Shown: positions 1-4,808, counted from the first letter of the stretch. The stretch is DNA of 6,405 bases from Chloroflexota bacterium (GCA_025355835.1 JANXYW010000014.1:1-6405), one strand, 5' to 3'. The notes: generated by a model not told the origin, from the sequence alone. Numbers and translations: made by a program.

Positions 1-9
1 GCTTTCGCA

Positions 10-56
10 GCGGCTCGATGAACGAAGTTCTGAGCAAGCCTGCGGCTTCGAGCCGC
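10..56. repeat. Inverted repeat, 9-bp arms
   Basis: GCGGCTCGA at 10-18 is matched exactly by its reverse complement TCGAGCCGC at 48-56, with 29 nt between. The interior has a smaller inverted pair GAAC/GTTC around a GAA loop near 20-30. There is no T-tract on either side, so it does not look like a classical intrinsic terminator. It could be a dispersed palindromic element or the 3' hairpin of an upstream transcript. Confidence 0.45.
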
Positions 57-89
57 CCCAGCGCCCTCATCCAGCTCTAGTCCCAGCGC

Positions 90-95
90 TATACT
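90..95 (+). promoter_or_regulatory. -10 box of the toxin-antitoxin module (leaderless)
   Basis: TATACT, one base from the TATAAT consensus, is followed by exactly 6 nt (GTGGCG) and then ATG at 102. With the usual 6-7 nt from -10 box to transcription start, the RNA would begin at or next to the A of ATG, giving a leaderless message. No Shine-Dalgarno sequence precedes the start. The same box-to-ATG distance is seen at 4013-4024 and 5853-5842 (minus strand). No obvious -35 element was seen. Confidence 0.55.
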
Positions 96-101
96 GTGGC
101 G

Positions 102-296
102 ATGGTTACGAAGCGCCCGACCCCGAAGAAGTCACCAGCACCCAAACGCCGGGAGCCGAAGAAACGCGCGTCAGACCCAACGCTCTGGGCCGACATCGCG
201 GCGCTGGGTCGGCGCATCCCAGACAGCGAACTGGCAAATCTCCCAAAAGATGGCGCCGCACGTTTCGATGAGTACATCGAAGACCTTCTTCGATAG
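102..296 (+). CDS. Putative antitoxin partner of the downstream PIN toxin
   Basis: A 64-residue protein. Residues 1-23 are strongly basic and proline-rich (10 Lys/Arg and 5 Pro), and residues 24-64 are a mixed, mostly acidic helical part containing IPDSELANLPKDGAARFDEYIE. From memory, this second part resembles small proteins found upstream of PIN-domain genes in several phyla, with a core like IPDxExxxLPxD and an aromatic/acidic end; that is recall, not a search. By position it should bind and block the PIN protein. I see no AbrB, ribbon-helix-helix or Phd fold, so the basic tail may do any DNA or RNA binding. I chose ATG 102 because a TATACT box ends 6 nt upstream; the GTG at 96 (66 residues) is the alternative but would lie between the -10 box and the expected transcription start. 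Its TAG (294-296) shares a base with the toxin GTG, pointing to translational coupling. Confidence 0.7.
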   Translation: MVTKRPTPKKSPAPKRREPKKRASDPTLWADIAALGRRIPDSELANLPKDGAARFDEYIEDLLR

Positions 297-715
297 TGCC
301 GCCCTTCTTCGTCGACTCTTCCTTCTACATCGCTGTGCTCAACAGGGACGACGACTTCCATCAAGCCGCTACTGTTCTGGCCGTGGCGTTGGACACGGAG
401 GACGCACGAACCGTCACATCACAAGCGGTCGTGTTTGAAGTGCTTGCGTATTTCTCCAGGGCTGGCGCCATTTCGCGAGCAAGAGCCGCCGATCTCGTTG
501 ACCGGATCCGTTCCAGTCCAACAACTGAGTTCGTTCAACTGACTCCTGAGCTGTTGGACGCCGCACTCGATCTCTACCGACGGCGACCCGACAAACGCTA
601 CAGCCTTGCCGATTGCCTAGGGATGGTTATCTGTAGCGAACGCAACATCACCGAGGTGCTCACGACGGACGGCGACTTCGAGGCCGCGGGATTCACGATC
701 CTTCTGAAGCGCTAA
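296..715 (+). CDS. PIN-domain ribonuclease, VapC-like toxin
   Basis: A 139-residue single-domain protein, the usual size for a VapC-type PIN toxin. Such proteins are Mg/Mn-dependent ribonucleases that cut specific RNAs, often tRNA or rRNA, when released from their antitoxin. The acidic metal-binding residues are all in place: D7 in FFVDSSFYIAVL, E48 in VVFEVLAYF, D106 in SLADCLGMVI, and D125 (with D127) in LTTDGDFEAAGF. The DCLGMVIC and TTDGDFEAAGF segments are close to the PIN consensus, and nothing suggests inactivation. The GTG start overlaps the partner's TAG by one base (TAGTG), so the two are probably translated together. Two counted 60-base lines, 421-480 and 601-660, are about 55-57% GC, against about 63-67% in the hemB and rmuC lines I counted; line 541-600 is about 62%. 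This mildly favours acquisition by transfer. The TAA overlaps the stop of the convergent acetyltransferase remnant. Confidence 0.85.
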   Translation: MPPFFVDSSFYIAVLNRDDDFHQAATVLAVALDTEDARTVTSQAVVFEVLAYFSRAGAISRARAADLVDRIRSSPTTEFVQLTPELLDAALDLYRRRPDKRYSLADCLGMVICSERNITEVLTTDGDFEAAGFTILLKR

Positions 716-1041
716 CCCAGTTCCTTCACCATCCACACACGGCCGGGGCTGCCGCTGTACCGCTCGTACTCAGCTTCGGTCTTCGTTTCGCGGATGCGAA
801 AGCCGAAGCGTTCGTACAAATGCTGCGCCGGATTGCTCACTCCCGTACACAGCGCCTTCCGCCCGATGCCTGCGGCGCGAGCGTCCGCCTCGGCGTGGGC
901 AAGCAATCGCGCGCCGATGCCGCGATTGCGACACGTCGGGTCGACATCCAGTTCGCCGATGTAGTACGCGTCCGGTGGGGCGTGATCTCCACCTTGGCGC
1001 GCGCACGGGGCGGATCGTGATCTCGGCCATACAGGCATCAT
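712..1041 (-). CDS. GNAT acetyltransferase, N-terminally truncated and probably frameshifted
   Basis: The 109-residue frame contains the C-terminal half of a GNAT-fold N-acetyltransferase. Motif A is GELDVDPTCRNRGIGARLL (residues 29-47), with the acetyl-CoA pyrophosphate loop R38-x-x-G41-x-G43. Motif B is NPAQHLYERFGF (70-81). Residues 1-24 do not look like a GNAT N-terminus. A neighbouring minus-strand frame starting at 1030 (MAEITIRPVRAP) looks more like the strand before motif A and would join this frame after a one-base change in the GCGCGCGCC run near 997-1005. Even then the first half of the domain is missing, because all frames close by about 1100, where the PHP gene ends. Full GNAT proteins have about 140-170 residues. 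This is probably a decaying remnant rather than a working enzyme. Substrate unknown. It lies 63 nt downstream of the PHP gene on the same strand. Confidence 0.6.
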   Translation of the reverse strand: MMPVWPRSRSAPCARQGGDHAPPDAYYIGELDVDPTCRNRGIGARLLAHAEADARAAGIGRKALCTGVSNPAQHLYERFGFRIRETKTEAEYERYSGSPGRVWMVKELG

Positions 1042-1104
1042 CGCACGAGTCGTGGCGACGGTGTGGCCTGCCGCGACTGCGGAAATCGCAAAAGCAGCCT
1101 CAAG

Positions 1105-2544
1105 CTACCAGGTTCCCCAGTAGATCGGGTTCGTCATTGCGTGCACGACTTCGCCGCGATCCGGCCGCCCGCGATAGCCGCGCGCCTCACACCGCAGGTA
1201 GTCGTCGCCTTCGATGCGCACTTCGAACTCGCCGTCGTACTCTTCCACGTCCGGCGTGATCTCCTTGACGAGGCCGCGCTTACTGAAGAACCGCAGATGC
1301 TTACCGTCGGGGCCGCGATAGTTGACGTGAAACCGCACGAGCGCACCCTCGGCCGCATCGATGCGATCGCCCTGCAACGCCTCGAACACGCCGTCGCCGT
1401 CCGCGTCCGCGCGCATCTCGATGAACGGCCCGTTCGGCGCCTCCGAGATGAACACGCGGCCACGCTCGATCGCGTCCAGCACCGAGCGCTGCGTCAACGG
1501 CCCTTCGACGTACACCCACGTGCACGGTTCGCCCGGCCCGTTCGGCTGCGACATCACCGCCGGCGGCACGCAGTGCGAATCACTGCCACCGACGGCGATC
1601 ATCCGCTCGCCCCGCTTCAGGTGATCCTCCCAACGCAACAACGCCGGCTCGTTGAACCAGCGCCACGGCGCGTTCCACACTTCCACGGCCTGATAGCTGC
1701 GCACGGAGTCGTGCTTCCACGGGATCGGCGAATCCGGATGGTTGATCGAGAACATCGAACCGCGCGCGTTCGCCTGCTCGACCAGCTGCCGCACACGATC
1801 GCTGTCGCTGCCGCGGAAATCGATCCAGTTGTCGAGCCCCCAGACGTTTGCGTGCCCGCCGTACATGGTAATCTCTTCGCCGGGGATGAGGAGCGGCGCG
1901 CGATCGTTGAGCCGCGCCAGCTCGTCCCAGTGACTGATCGTGTTGTGATCGGTCAGCGCGAAATAGTCGAGCCCGATCCGGCGCGTGTACTCGACGATCT
2001 CCTCGACGGTATTCTGACCGTCGCTGTGCTCGCTGTGCGCGTGCAGATCGCCGCGATACCACTTTCCGACGCCAGTCTCGCCACCGGCGATGCGCTGCGG
2101 AAACGGCATCCCCGGCACCGGCACGTCGCCGACGGCCTCGCCGTCCGCAGCAGTGTCGATCTCCATCGCGATGTTCACGCGATACCGCACCGACGCGTCT
2201 TCGATCTTCGAGAGCCCGAAGATCAACGTCCAGTCGCCCGCCTGCACGGGCCCGCGCAAGTATCCTGGCGTCGCCGCATCGGGCGCGATGTAGAACTCCG
2301 ACCGCGCACCGCCGCTCCATCCGCGAAAGCCGCCCGTCAGAAAGTCCGCGCCCCGCACATCGAACACGCCGATGTCGATGTTGTTGCCGGCACTGACCTC
2401 TTGCGCGCCTTCCACCTGGTTCTCGTAGTGATAGTTCACCTCGATCCGCCGCGCGCCGGCCGGCACCACGAACGGCAAGTAGTAGTACTCCTTCCGCGCG
2501 TCCTCCGGCGTCACCACCCCGTCCAACCGAATCTTGTGTCGCAT
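1105..2544 (-). CDS. PHP-domain metallohydrolase, CehA/McbA-like
   Basis: A 479-residue protein in three parts. Residues 1-160 are beta-rich and resemble the N-terminal accessory domain seen in CehA/McbA-type proteins. Residues 162-370 are a PHP phosphoesterase/hydrolase domain. Residues 371-479 are a beta-rich C-terminal domain ending in TNPIYW. Metal-site motifs are complete: GDLHAHSEHSDG (H168, H170, D175), TDHN (H200), PGEEIT (E223/E224), NHPD (H269) and GSDSH (D322, H324). PHP enzymes use two or three such metals to hydrolyse phosphate esters; CehA and McbA, the named relatives, hydrolyse the carbamate ester carbaryl. The natural substrate here cannot be told. A DADGDG loop at 380-385 resembles a calcium-binding loop. 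ATG 2544 is preferred because GGAG lies 7 nt upstream; the in-frame ATG at 2652 would translate the heptamer array (MEVGGWRLE) and is very unlikely. No signal peptide is seen from this start, so it is probably cytoplasmic. A weak CATACT box at 2588-2583 may be its -10. Confidence 0.88.
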   Translation of the reverse strand: MRHKIRLDGVVTPEDARKEYYYLPFVVPAGARRIEVNYHYENQVEGAQEVSAGNNIDIGVFDVRGADFLTGGFRGWSGGARSEFYIAPDAATPGYLRGPVQAGDWTLIFGLSKIEDASVRYRVNIAMEIDTAADGEAVGDVPVPGMPFPQRIAGGETGVGKWYRGDLHAHSEHSDGQNTVEEIVEYTRRIGLDYFALTDHNTISHWDELARLNDRAPLLIPGEEITMYGGHANVWGLDNWIDFRGSDSDRVRQLVEQANARGSMFSINHPDSPIPWKHDSVRSYQAVEVWNAPWRWFNEPALLRWEDHLKRGERMIAVGGSDSHCVPPAVMSQPNGPGEPCTWVYVEGPLTQRSVLDAIERGRVFISEAPNGPFIEMRADADGDGVFEALQGDRIDAAEGALVRFHVNYRGPDGKHLRFFSKRGLVKEITPDVEEYDGEFEVRIEGDDYLRCEARGYRGRPDRGEVVHAMTNPIYWGTW

Positions 2545-2551
2545 CTCACTG

Positions 2552-2555
2552 CTCC
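2552..2555 (-). promoter_or_regulatory. Ribosome-binding site deciding the PHP start
   Basis: Reading the minus strand, GGAG is followed by 7 nt and then ATG at 2544. This is normal Shine-Dalgarno spacing. It supports the 479-residue product over the longer frame that runs into the heptamer array. Confidence 0.6.
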
Positions 2556-2626
2556 GCGCGCTACACCACCGGCCGTGCGCGCAGTATGAGCACCACCCAC
2601 ACGACAAACAACACCGTGCCTCGCGC

Positions 2627-2654
2627 TCCAACCTCCAACCTCCAACCTCCAACC
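2627..2654. repeat. Heptamer array TCCAACC x4
   Basis: Four perfect tandem copies of the 7-mer TCCAACC (2627-2633, 2634-2640, 2641-2647, 2648-2654) lie between the divergent PHP and rmuC genes. The G-rich strand reads GGTTGGA and is the minus strand here. The same heptamer in opposite orientation stands just after rmuC at 3741-3761, so the two arrays form an inverted pair around that gene. The copy number is likely to vary between strains because perfect short tandem units slip easily. Confidence 0.9.
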
Positions 2655-2687
2655 TCTCCGCGCCCTCCGCGGCTCTGCGGTGAACCC
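2655..2687 (+). repeat. Single copy of the GGTGAA-ended dispersed repeat
   Basis: This segment aligns to 3928-3961 in the same orientation, with 29 of 34 alignment columns identical by my count, including one gap. Its end, CTCTGCGGTGAACCC, is identical in both places. It abuts the TCCAACC array on its left. Its GGTGAA (2679-2684) ends 11 nt before the rmuC -10 box. It is therefore a second location of the element that is tandemly repeated upstream of the YqeK gene. Confidence 0.75.
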
Positions 2688-2695
2688 CGGTCTGC

Positions 2696-2701
2696 TACGC
2701 T
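2696..2701 (+). promoter_or_regulatory. Likely -10 box of rmuC
   Basis: TACGCT fits TANNNT. It would start a transcript near 2708, giving a leader of about 27 nt that contains the GGAGG site. It lies 11 nt after GGTGAA of the dispersed repeat, the same distance as at the YqeK promoter. No -35 hexamer with conventional 16-18 nt spacing is evident. Confidence 0.4.
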
Positions 2702-2724
2702 GCCAGCGGTGGGTACGGGCAGCC

Positions 2725-2729
2725 GGAGG
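2725..2729 (+). promoter_or_regulatory. Ribosome-binding site of rmuC
   Basis: GGAGG is followed by 5 nt (CGCCC) and then ATG at 2735. It is a strong Shine-Dalgarno match, and it shows that this genome uses led transcripts alongside the apparent leaderless ones. Confidence 0.75.
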
Positions 2730-2734
2730 CGCCC

Positions 2735-3730
2735 ATGATCGTTACGCTCCTCGTTCTTCTCGCGCTGGCTTCGCTCGGCGCGATCATCGTCATCTGGTAC
2801 GACGGCCGCGAATCGCGGCGCGCGCTGCAATCGCAGCTCCAGGCGCTCGACGCGCGCCTCACCGCCGGCGTCAGCGGCGTGCAGCAGTCGCTCGCGTCAT
2901 CGCTGAGCGGCGCCAGCGAGACCATGCACAACGTCGACCAACAGCTCGGACGGCTGTCCGAATCGACGCGGCAAATGCTCGAAGTCGGCCGCGACATCTC
3001 CGGACTCCAACAGATGCTGCGCGCACCGAAGCCCCGCGGCCAGTTCGGCGAACTGCTCCTCGAACGCCTGCTCGCCGACATGCTGCCGGCGGAGAACTTC
3101 GTCCTCCAGCATCGTTTCCGCAACGGCACCATCGTCGACGCGGCGGTGTGGATCGGCGACGGCATGGTGCCAATCGACTCGAAGTTTCCCGACGCGGCAT
3201 TCCGGCGAATCATCGATGCCGACTCGGACGCCGCGCGCACCGCCGCCCGCCGCGACTTCGCGCGCGACGTGCGCGGCCACATCGACGCCGTCGCGAAGTA
3301 CATCCTGCCCGACGAGGACACGTTCGGTTTCGCGCTGATGTACATCCCCGCCGAGAATGTCTACTACGAGTCGATGATCCGCGACGAGGCCGGCGACCTG
3401 CAGGCGTACGCGCAGAGCAAGCGCGTAATCGCCTGCTCGCCGAACACGTTCTTCGCGTACCTACAGGCGCTCGTCCTGGGACTGAAGGGCCTGCGCGTCG
3501 AAGAACGCTCGCGCGAGATCGTCGGCCACCTCGAACGCCTCAACGACGACTTCGCGCGCTTCCGCCGCGAGTTCGACACGCTCGGCAGCCACATCACGCA
3601 CGCCAAGACAAAGTACGACGACCTCGACCGAGGCGCGATCAAATTCGCCGACCGCCTCGCCCGCCCCCTGGAGCACGACTGGGCGCCCACGCCGATCGAA
3701 GACCCCGAACCTGCCCGTCTCATGCTGTAA
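2735..3730 (+). CDS. rmuC: DNA recombination protein RmuC
   Basis: A 331-residue membrane-anchored protein. Residues 2-21 form one hydrophobic helix. Residues 25-95 are a polar, heptad-like helical region rich in Gln, Leu and Ser, probably a coiled coil. Residues 98-300 are the RmuC domain, predicted to have a PD-(D/E)XK nuclease-like core. Landmarks are RGQFGELLLERLL (101-113), IVDAAVWI with D135, VPIDSKFP with D148 and K150 as the likely metal and catalytic residues, MYIPAENVYYE (202-212) and VIACSPNTFFAYLQAL (231-246). In E. coli, loss of RmuC raises recombination at inverted repeats, and the protein is also linked to phage restriction; its exact reaction is not settled. It is somewhat shorter than E. 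coli RmuC, mainly in the coiled-coil part. Translation starts at ATG 2735 after GGAGG. It is monocistronic by spacing and is bracketed by heptamer arrays. Confidence 0.92.
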   Translation: MIVTLLVLLALASLGAIIVIWYDGRESRRALQSQLQALDARLTAGVSGVQQSLASSLSGASETMHNVDQQLGRLSESTRQMLEVGRDISGLQQMLRAPKPRGQFGELLLERLLADMLPAENFVLQHRFRNGTIVDAAVWIGDGMVPIDSKFPDAAFRRIIDADSDAARTAARRDFARDVRGHIDAVAKYILPDEDTFGFALMYIPAENVYYESMIRDEAGDLQAYAQSKRVIACSPNTFFAYLQALVLGLKGLRVEERSREIVGHLERLNDDFARFRREFDTLGSHITHAKTKYDDLDRGAIKFADRLARPLEHDWAPTPIEDPEPARLML

Positions 3731-3740
3731 CGGGATGGGA

Positions 3741-3761
3741 GGTTGGAGGTTGGAGGTTGGA
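3741..3761. repeat. Heptamer array GGTTGGA x3
   Basis: Three perfect copies of GGTTGGA (3741-3747, 3748-3754, 3755-3761) have partial copies on both sides (GGGA at 3737-3740 and GGTGAGA after). The array begins 10 nt after the rmuC stop codon. The unit is the exact reverse complement of TCCAACC at 2627-2654. In the rmuC transcript the G-rich strand would be present in the RNA, placing runs of GG directly in the 3' untranslated region. Confidence 0.88.
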
Positions 3762-3809
3762 GGTGAGAGCGCGGCGACCAGCAAAGTACCCGCACGAAGC
3801 GCAGTACCC

Positions 3810-3827
3810 GCGGAGCTTCAGCTCCGC
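3810..3827. repeat. Perfect 7-bp hairpin, TTCA loop
   Basis: GCGGAGC (3810-3816), TTCA, GCTCCGC (3821-3827). The stem is perfect and G+C-rich. No T-tract follows, so termination would have to be Rho-dependent if it acts at all. It resembles short GC-rich palindromes dispersed in many high-GC genomes, which is recall rather than a search result. It is part of the repeat-derived spacer after rmuC. Confidence 0.6.
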
Positions 3828-3836
3828 CGAATGCCA

Positions 3837-3869
3837 CGAGCCGAAACACGAGACTCGGAAGCCGGCTCG
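3837..3869. repeat. Inverted repeat, 7-bp arms
   Basis: CGAGCCG at 3837-3843 and CGGCTCG at 3863-3869 are exact reverse complements separated by 19 nt. It follows the 3810-3827 hairpin closely. It may be a palindromic element or may mark the end of rmuC transcription. No function is evident. Confidence 0.4.
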
Positions 3870-3892
3870 AAAACCACGTCTTGGCCCAACCC

Positions 3893-4010
3893 GATCCTCC
3901 GTGTCCTCCGTGGTGAACCCAACAGATCCTCCGTGCCCTCCGTGACCTCTGCGGTGAACCCAACAACAGATCCGTCGCGTCCTTCGCGCCTTCGCGGTGA
4001 ATTCCAAACA
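3893..4010 (+). repeat. Three degenerate tandem units, GATC...GGTGAA...AACA
   Basis: Three successive units each begin GATCC, contain short CCTCCGTG/CCTTCGCG-like runs, then GGTGAA, and end in AACA: 3893-3924, 3925-3968 and 3969-4010. Lengths are 32, 44 and 42 nt because the internal octamer-like run varies in number and sequence. The second unit is nearly the same as 2655-2687 upstream of rmuC. The third has diverged to TTCGCG-type runs. The last unit ends 2 nt before the -10 box of the YqeK gene. The structure suggests a dispersed element amplified in place rather than a coding or RNA gene. Confidence 0.75.
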
Positions 4011-4012
4011 GC

Positions 4013-4018
4013 TACACT
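4013..4018 (+). promoter_or_regulatory. -10 box of the YqeK-like gene (leaderless)
   Basis: TACACT is followed by exactly 6 nt (GACTCG) and ATG at 4025. No Shine-Dalgarno sequence lies in the preceding 20 nt. Transcription should start at or beside the initiation codon. GGTGAA of the adjoining repeat ends 11 nt upstream, as at rmuC. Confidence 0.5.
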
Positions 4019-4024
4019 GACTCG

Positions 4025-4642
4025 ATGAACGACGCCGAAGAGCTCCTCCGCGCCGCCCTCCTTAAAGTTCCCGCCGGCCTCGCCGAGCACGTCGTCCGCG
4101 TTGTCGATGAGGCGTCGCGCCTCGCCGACGTACACGGCATCGACAAGCAGGCGGTGCGTATCGCGGCGCTCGGCCACGACCTGATGCGCGCGCTCAACAA
4201 CGAGCGCCTGCTCGGCATCGCCGCCGACCAGTCGTACGCCACGGAGGACGCCGACCGCATGGATCCGATCCTGATGCATGGCCCGCTCGCCGTCGCCGTC
4301 CTGCGCGAGCAGTACAAGGTGCTCGATGCCGATATCCTCGGCGCTGTCGCGTATCACACGACCGCGCACGCCGGCATGACGCCGCTCCAGAAGATCATCT
4401 TCATCGCCGACAAGATCGAACCGTGGAAGCGCGCCCGCAACGACGCGTTAGACCGCGTCGCCGAACTCGCCGACACCGATCTCGACGCCGCGATGCTGGT
4501 CTACCTCAACATGATGGTCGAACAAGCGGTAGAAGTCGGCTGGCCGCTCCACCCCAACACCATCGCTGCTCGAAACGAACTGCTCGCGCGCAAGCGCGCG
4601 TCGTCCGGCGATCGCACCAACGCCGAGCGCGTCGACCGATAA
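4025..4642 (+). CDS. HD-domain phosphohydrolase, YqeK-like
   Basis: A 205-residue HD-superfamily protein resembling YqeK, the symmetrical diadenosine tetraphosphate hydrolase that splits Ap4A into two ADP. The expected metal and catalytic residues are present in order: H22 in LAEHVVRV, the H51-D52 pair in ALGHDL, H85 in ILMHGPLAV, H111 in AYHTTAH, and D129 in IFIADKIEPWK. The IADKIEPWK segment is characteristic of the YqeK family. Residues 135-175 are the C-terminal helices, and the last about 20 residues are charged and probably disordered. In many bacteria yqeK sits with nadD and rsfS; here it stands alone, so that context does not help. The start at ATG 4025 is supported by the TACACT box 6 nt upstream. 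It converges with hemB across a 200-nt spacer. The alternative is another HD phosphohydrolase with a different nucleotide substrate. Confidence 0.8.
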   Translation: MNDAEELLRAALLKVPAGLAEHVVRVVDEASRLADVHGIDKQAVRIAALGHDLMRALNNERLLGIAADQSYATEDADRMDPILMHGPLAVAVLREQYKVLDADILGAVAYHTTAHAGMTPLQKIIFIADKIEPWKRARNDALDRVAELADTDLDAAMLVYLNMMVEQAVEVGWPLHPNTIAARNELLARKRASSGDRTNAERVDR

Positions 4643-4677
4643 CCCTAGTCCGACATCAGCAGTTGCGATCGCGCGTC

Positions 4678-4712
4678 TCCCTCTCCGCCGGGCGGAGAAG
4701 GTCGGGGTGAGG
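4678..4712. repeat. REP-like hairpin element, copy a
   Basis: TCTCCGCC (4682-4689) and GGCGGAGA (4691-4698) are reverse complements around a single base. A realistic hairpin has 6 paired bases and a CCGGG loop. A tail ending GGGGTGAGG follows. The architecture, CCCTCTCC then stem then GGAGA then a tail ending GGTGAGG, matches copy b at 4764-4808. It lies between convergent genes, a usual place for such elements, and could help end both transcripts. Confidence 0.65.
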
Positions 4713-4763
4713 TCCCGGATGGTGGATTGCACCCGAACCAGCCGCGATTTCCCGATCACGATT

Positions 4764-4808
4764 CCCTCTCCACGACGTGGAGAGGGGTGGCCGAAGGCTG
4801 AGGTGAGG
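4764..4808. repeat. REP-like hairpin element, copy b
   Basis: CCCTCTCCACG (4764-4774) and CGTGGAGAGGG (4776-4786) are perfect 11-nt complements. The practical hairpin has 9 paired bases and a CGACG loop. The tail GTGGCCGAAGGCTGAGG runs on to GTGAGG. From memory, CCCTCTCC/GGAGAGGG hairpins with a GGCCGAAGGC-type tail are a common dispersed element in high-GC bacteria. It is in the same orientation as copy a, with 51 nt between them. It lies 35 nt beyond the hemB stop. Confidence 0.75.

Larger units (their letters stand above)
1..95. other. Left-hand flank without a confident gene
   Basis: No convincing gene is visible here. On the minus strand an open frame starts at the ATG complementary to 68-70 and runs off the left edge (23 codons, beginning MRALGRLEAAGLL). 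It could be the first part of a divergently transcribed gene, but it has no clear ribosome-binding site or -10 box and I recognise no family. On the plus strand a frame ends at TAG 78-80 and could equally be the tail of an upstream gene. Neither is long enough to decide. The inverted repeat at 10-56 lies in this stretch. Confidence 0.3.

Noticed and set aside
14..25. 12-nt match CTCGATGAACGA between 14-25 and the YqeK start at 4021-4032
   Set aside because: The identity does not extend, the left copy has no -10 box at the right distance, and a 12-nt match of common codons can arise by chance.
3..80. 3' end of a plus-strand gene (frame ending TAG 78-80)
   Set aside because: Only 25 codons are visible, with no family signature, and the opposite strand is also open. 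It cannot be supported.
1063..2589. A 508-codon open frame on the plus strand
   Set aside because: It is antisense to the PHP gene over nearly its whole length. The product is a low-complexity mix of Arg, His, Val and Ala with no motifs, as expected opposite a high-GC gene, while the minus strand has complete PHP motifs.
2542..2652. Longer PHP product starting at 2652
   Set aside because: The added 36 residues translate the heptamer array and spacer (MEVGGWRLE and Cys/Trp-rich sequence). GGAG at 2555-2552 fits the ATG at 2544.
2680..3945. A 421-codon open frame overlapping rmuC on the same strand
   Set aside because: Its product is Arg/Ala/Pro-rich and shifts through rmuC and the repeat spacer. 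RmuC has a strong ribosome-binding site and complete family motifs.
2627..4010. CRISPR array
   Set aside because: The repeats are 7-mers without spacers and 32-44-nt degenerate units back to back. There are no regular unique spacers and no cas genes.
4582..4605. GCGCGC palindrome near the end of the YqeK gene
   Set aside because: It is inside the coding region and explained by Ala/Arg codons in high-GC sequence.
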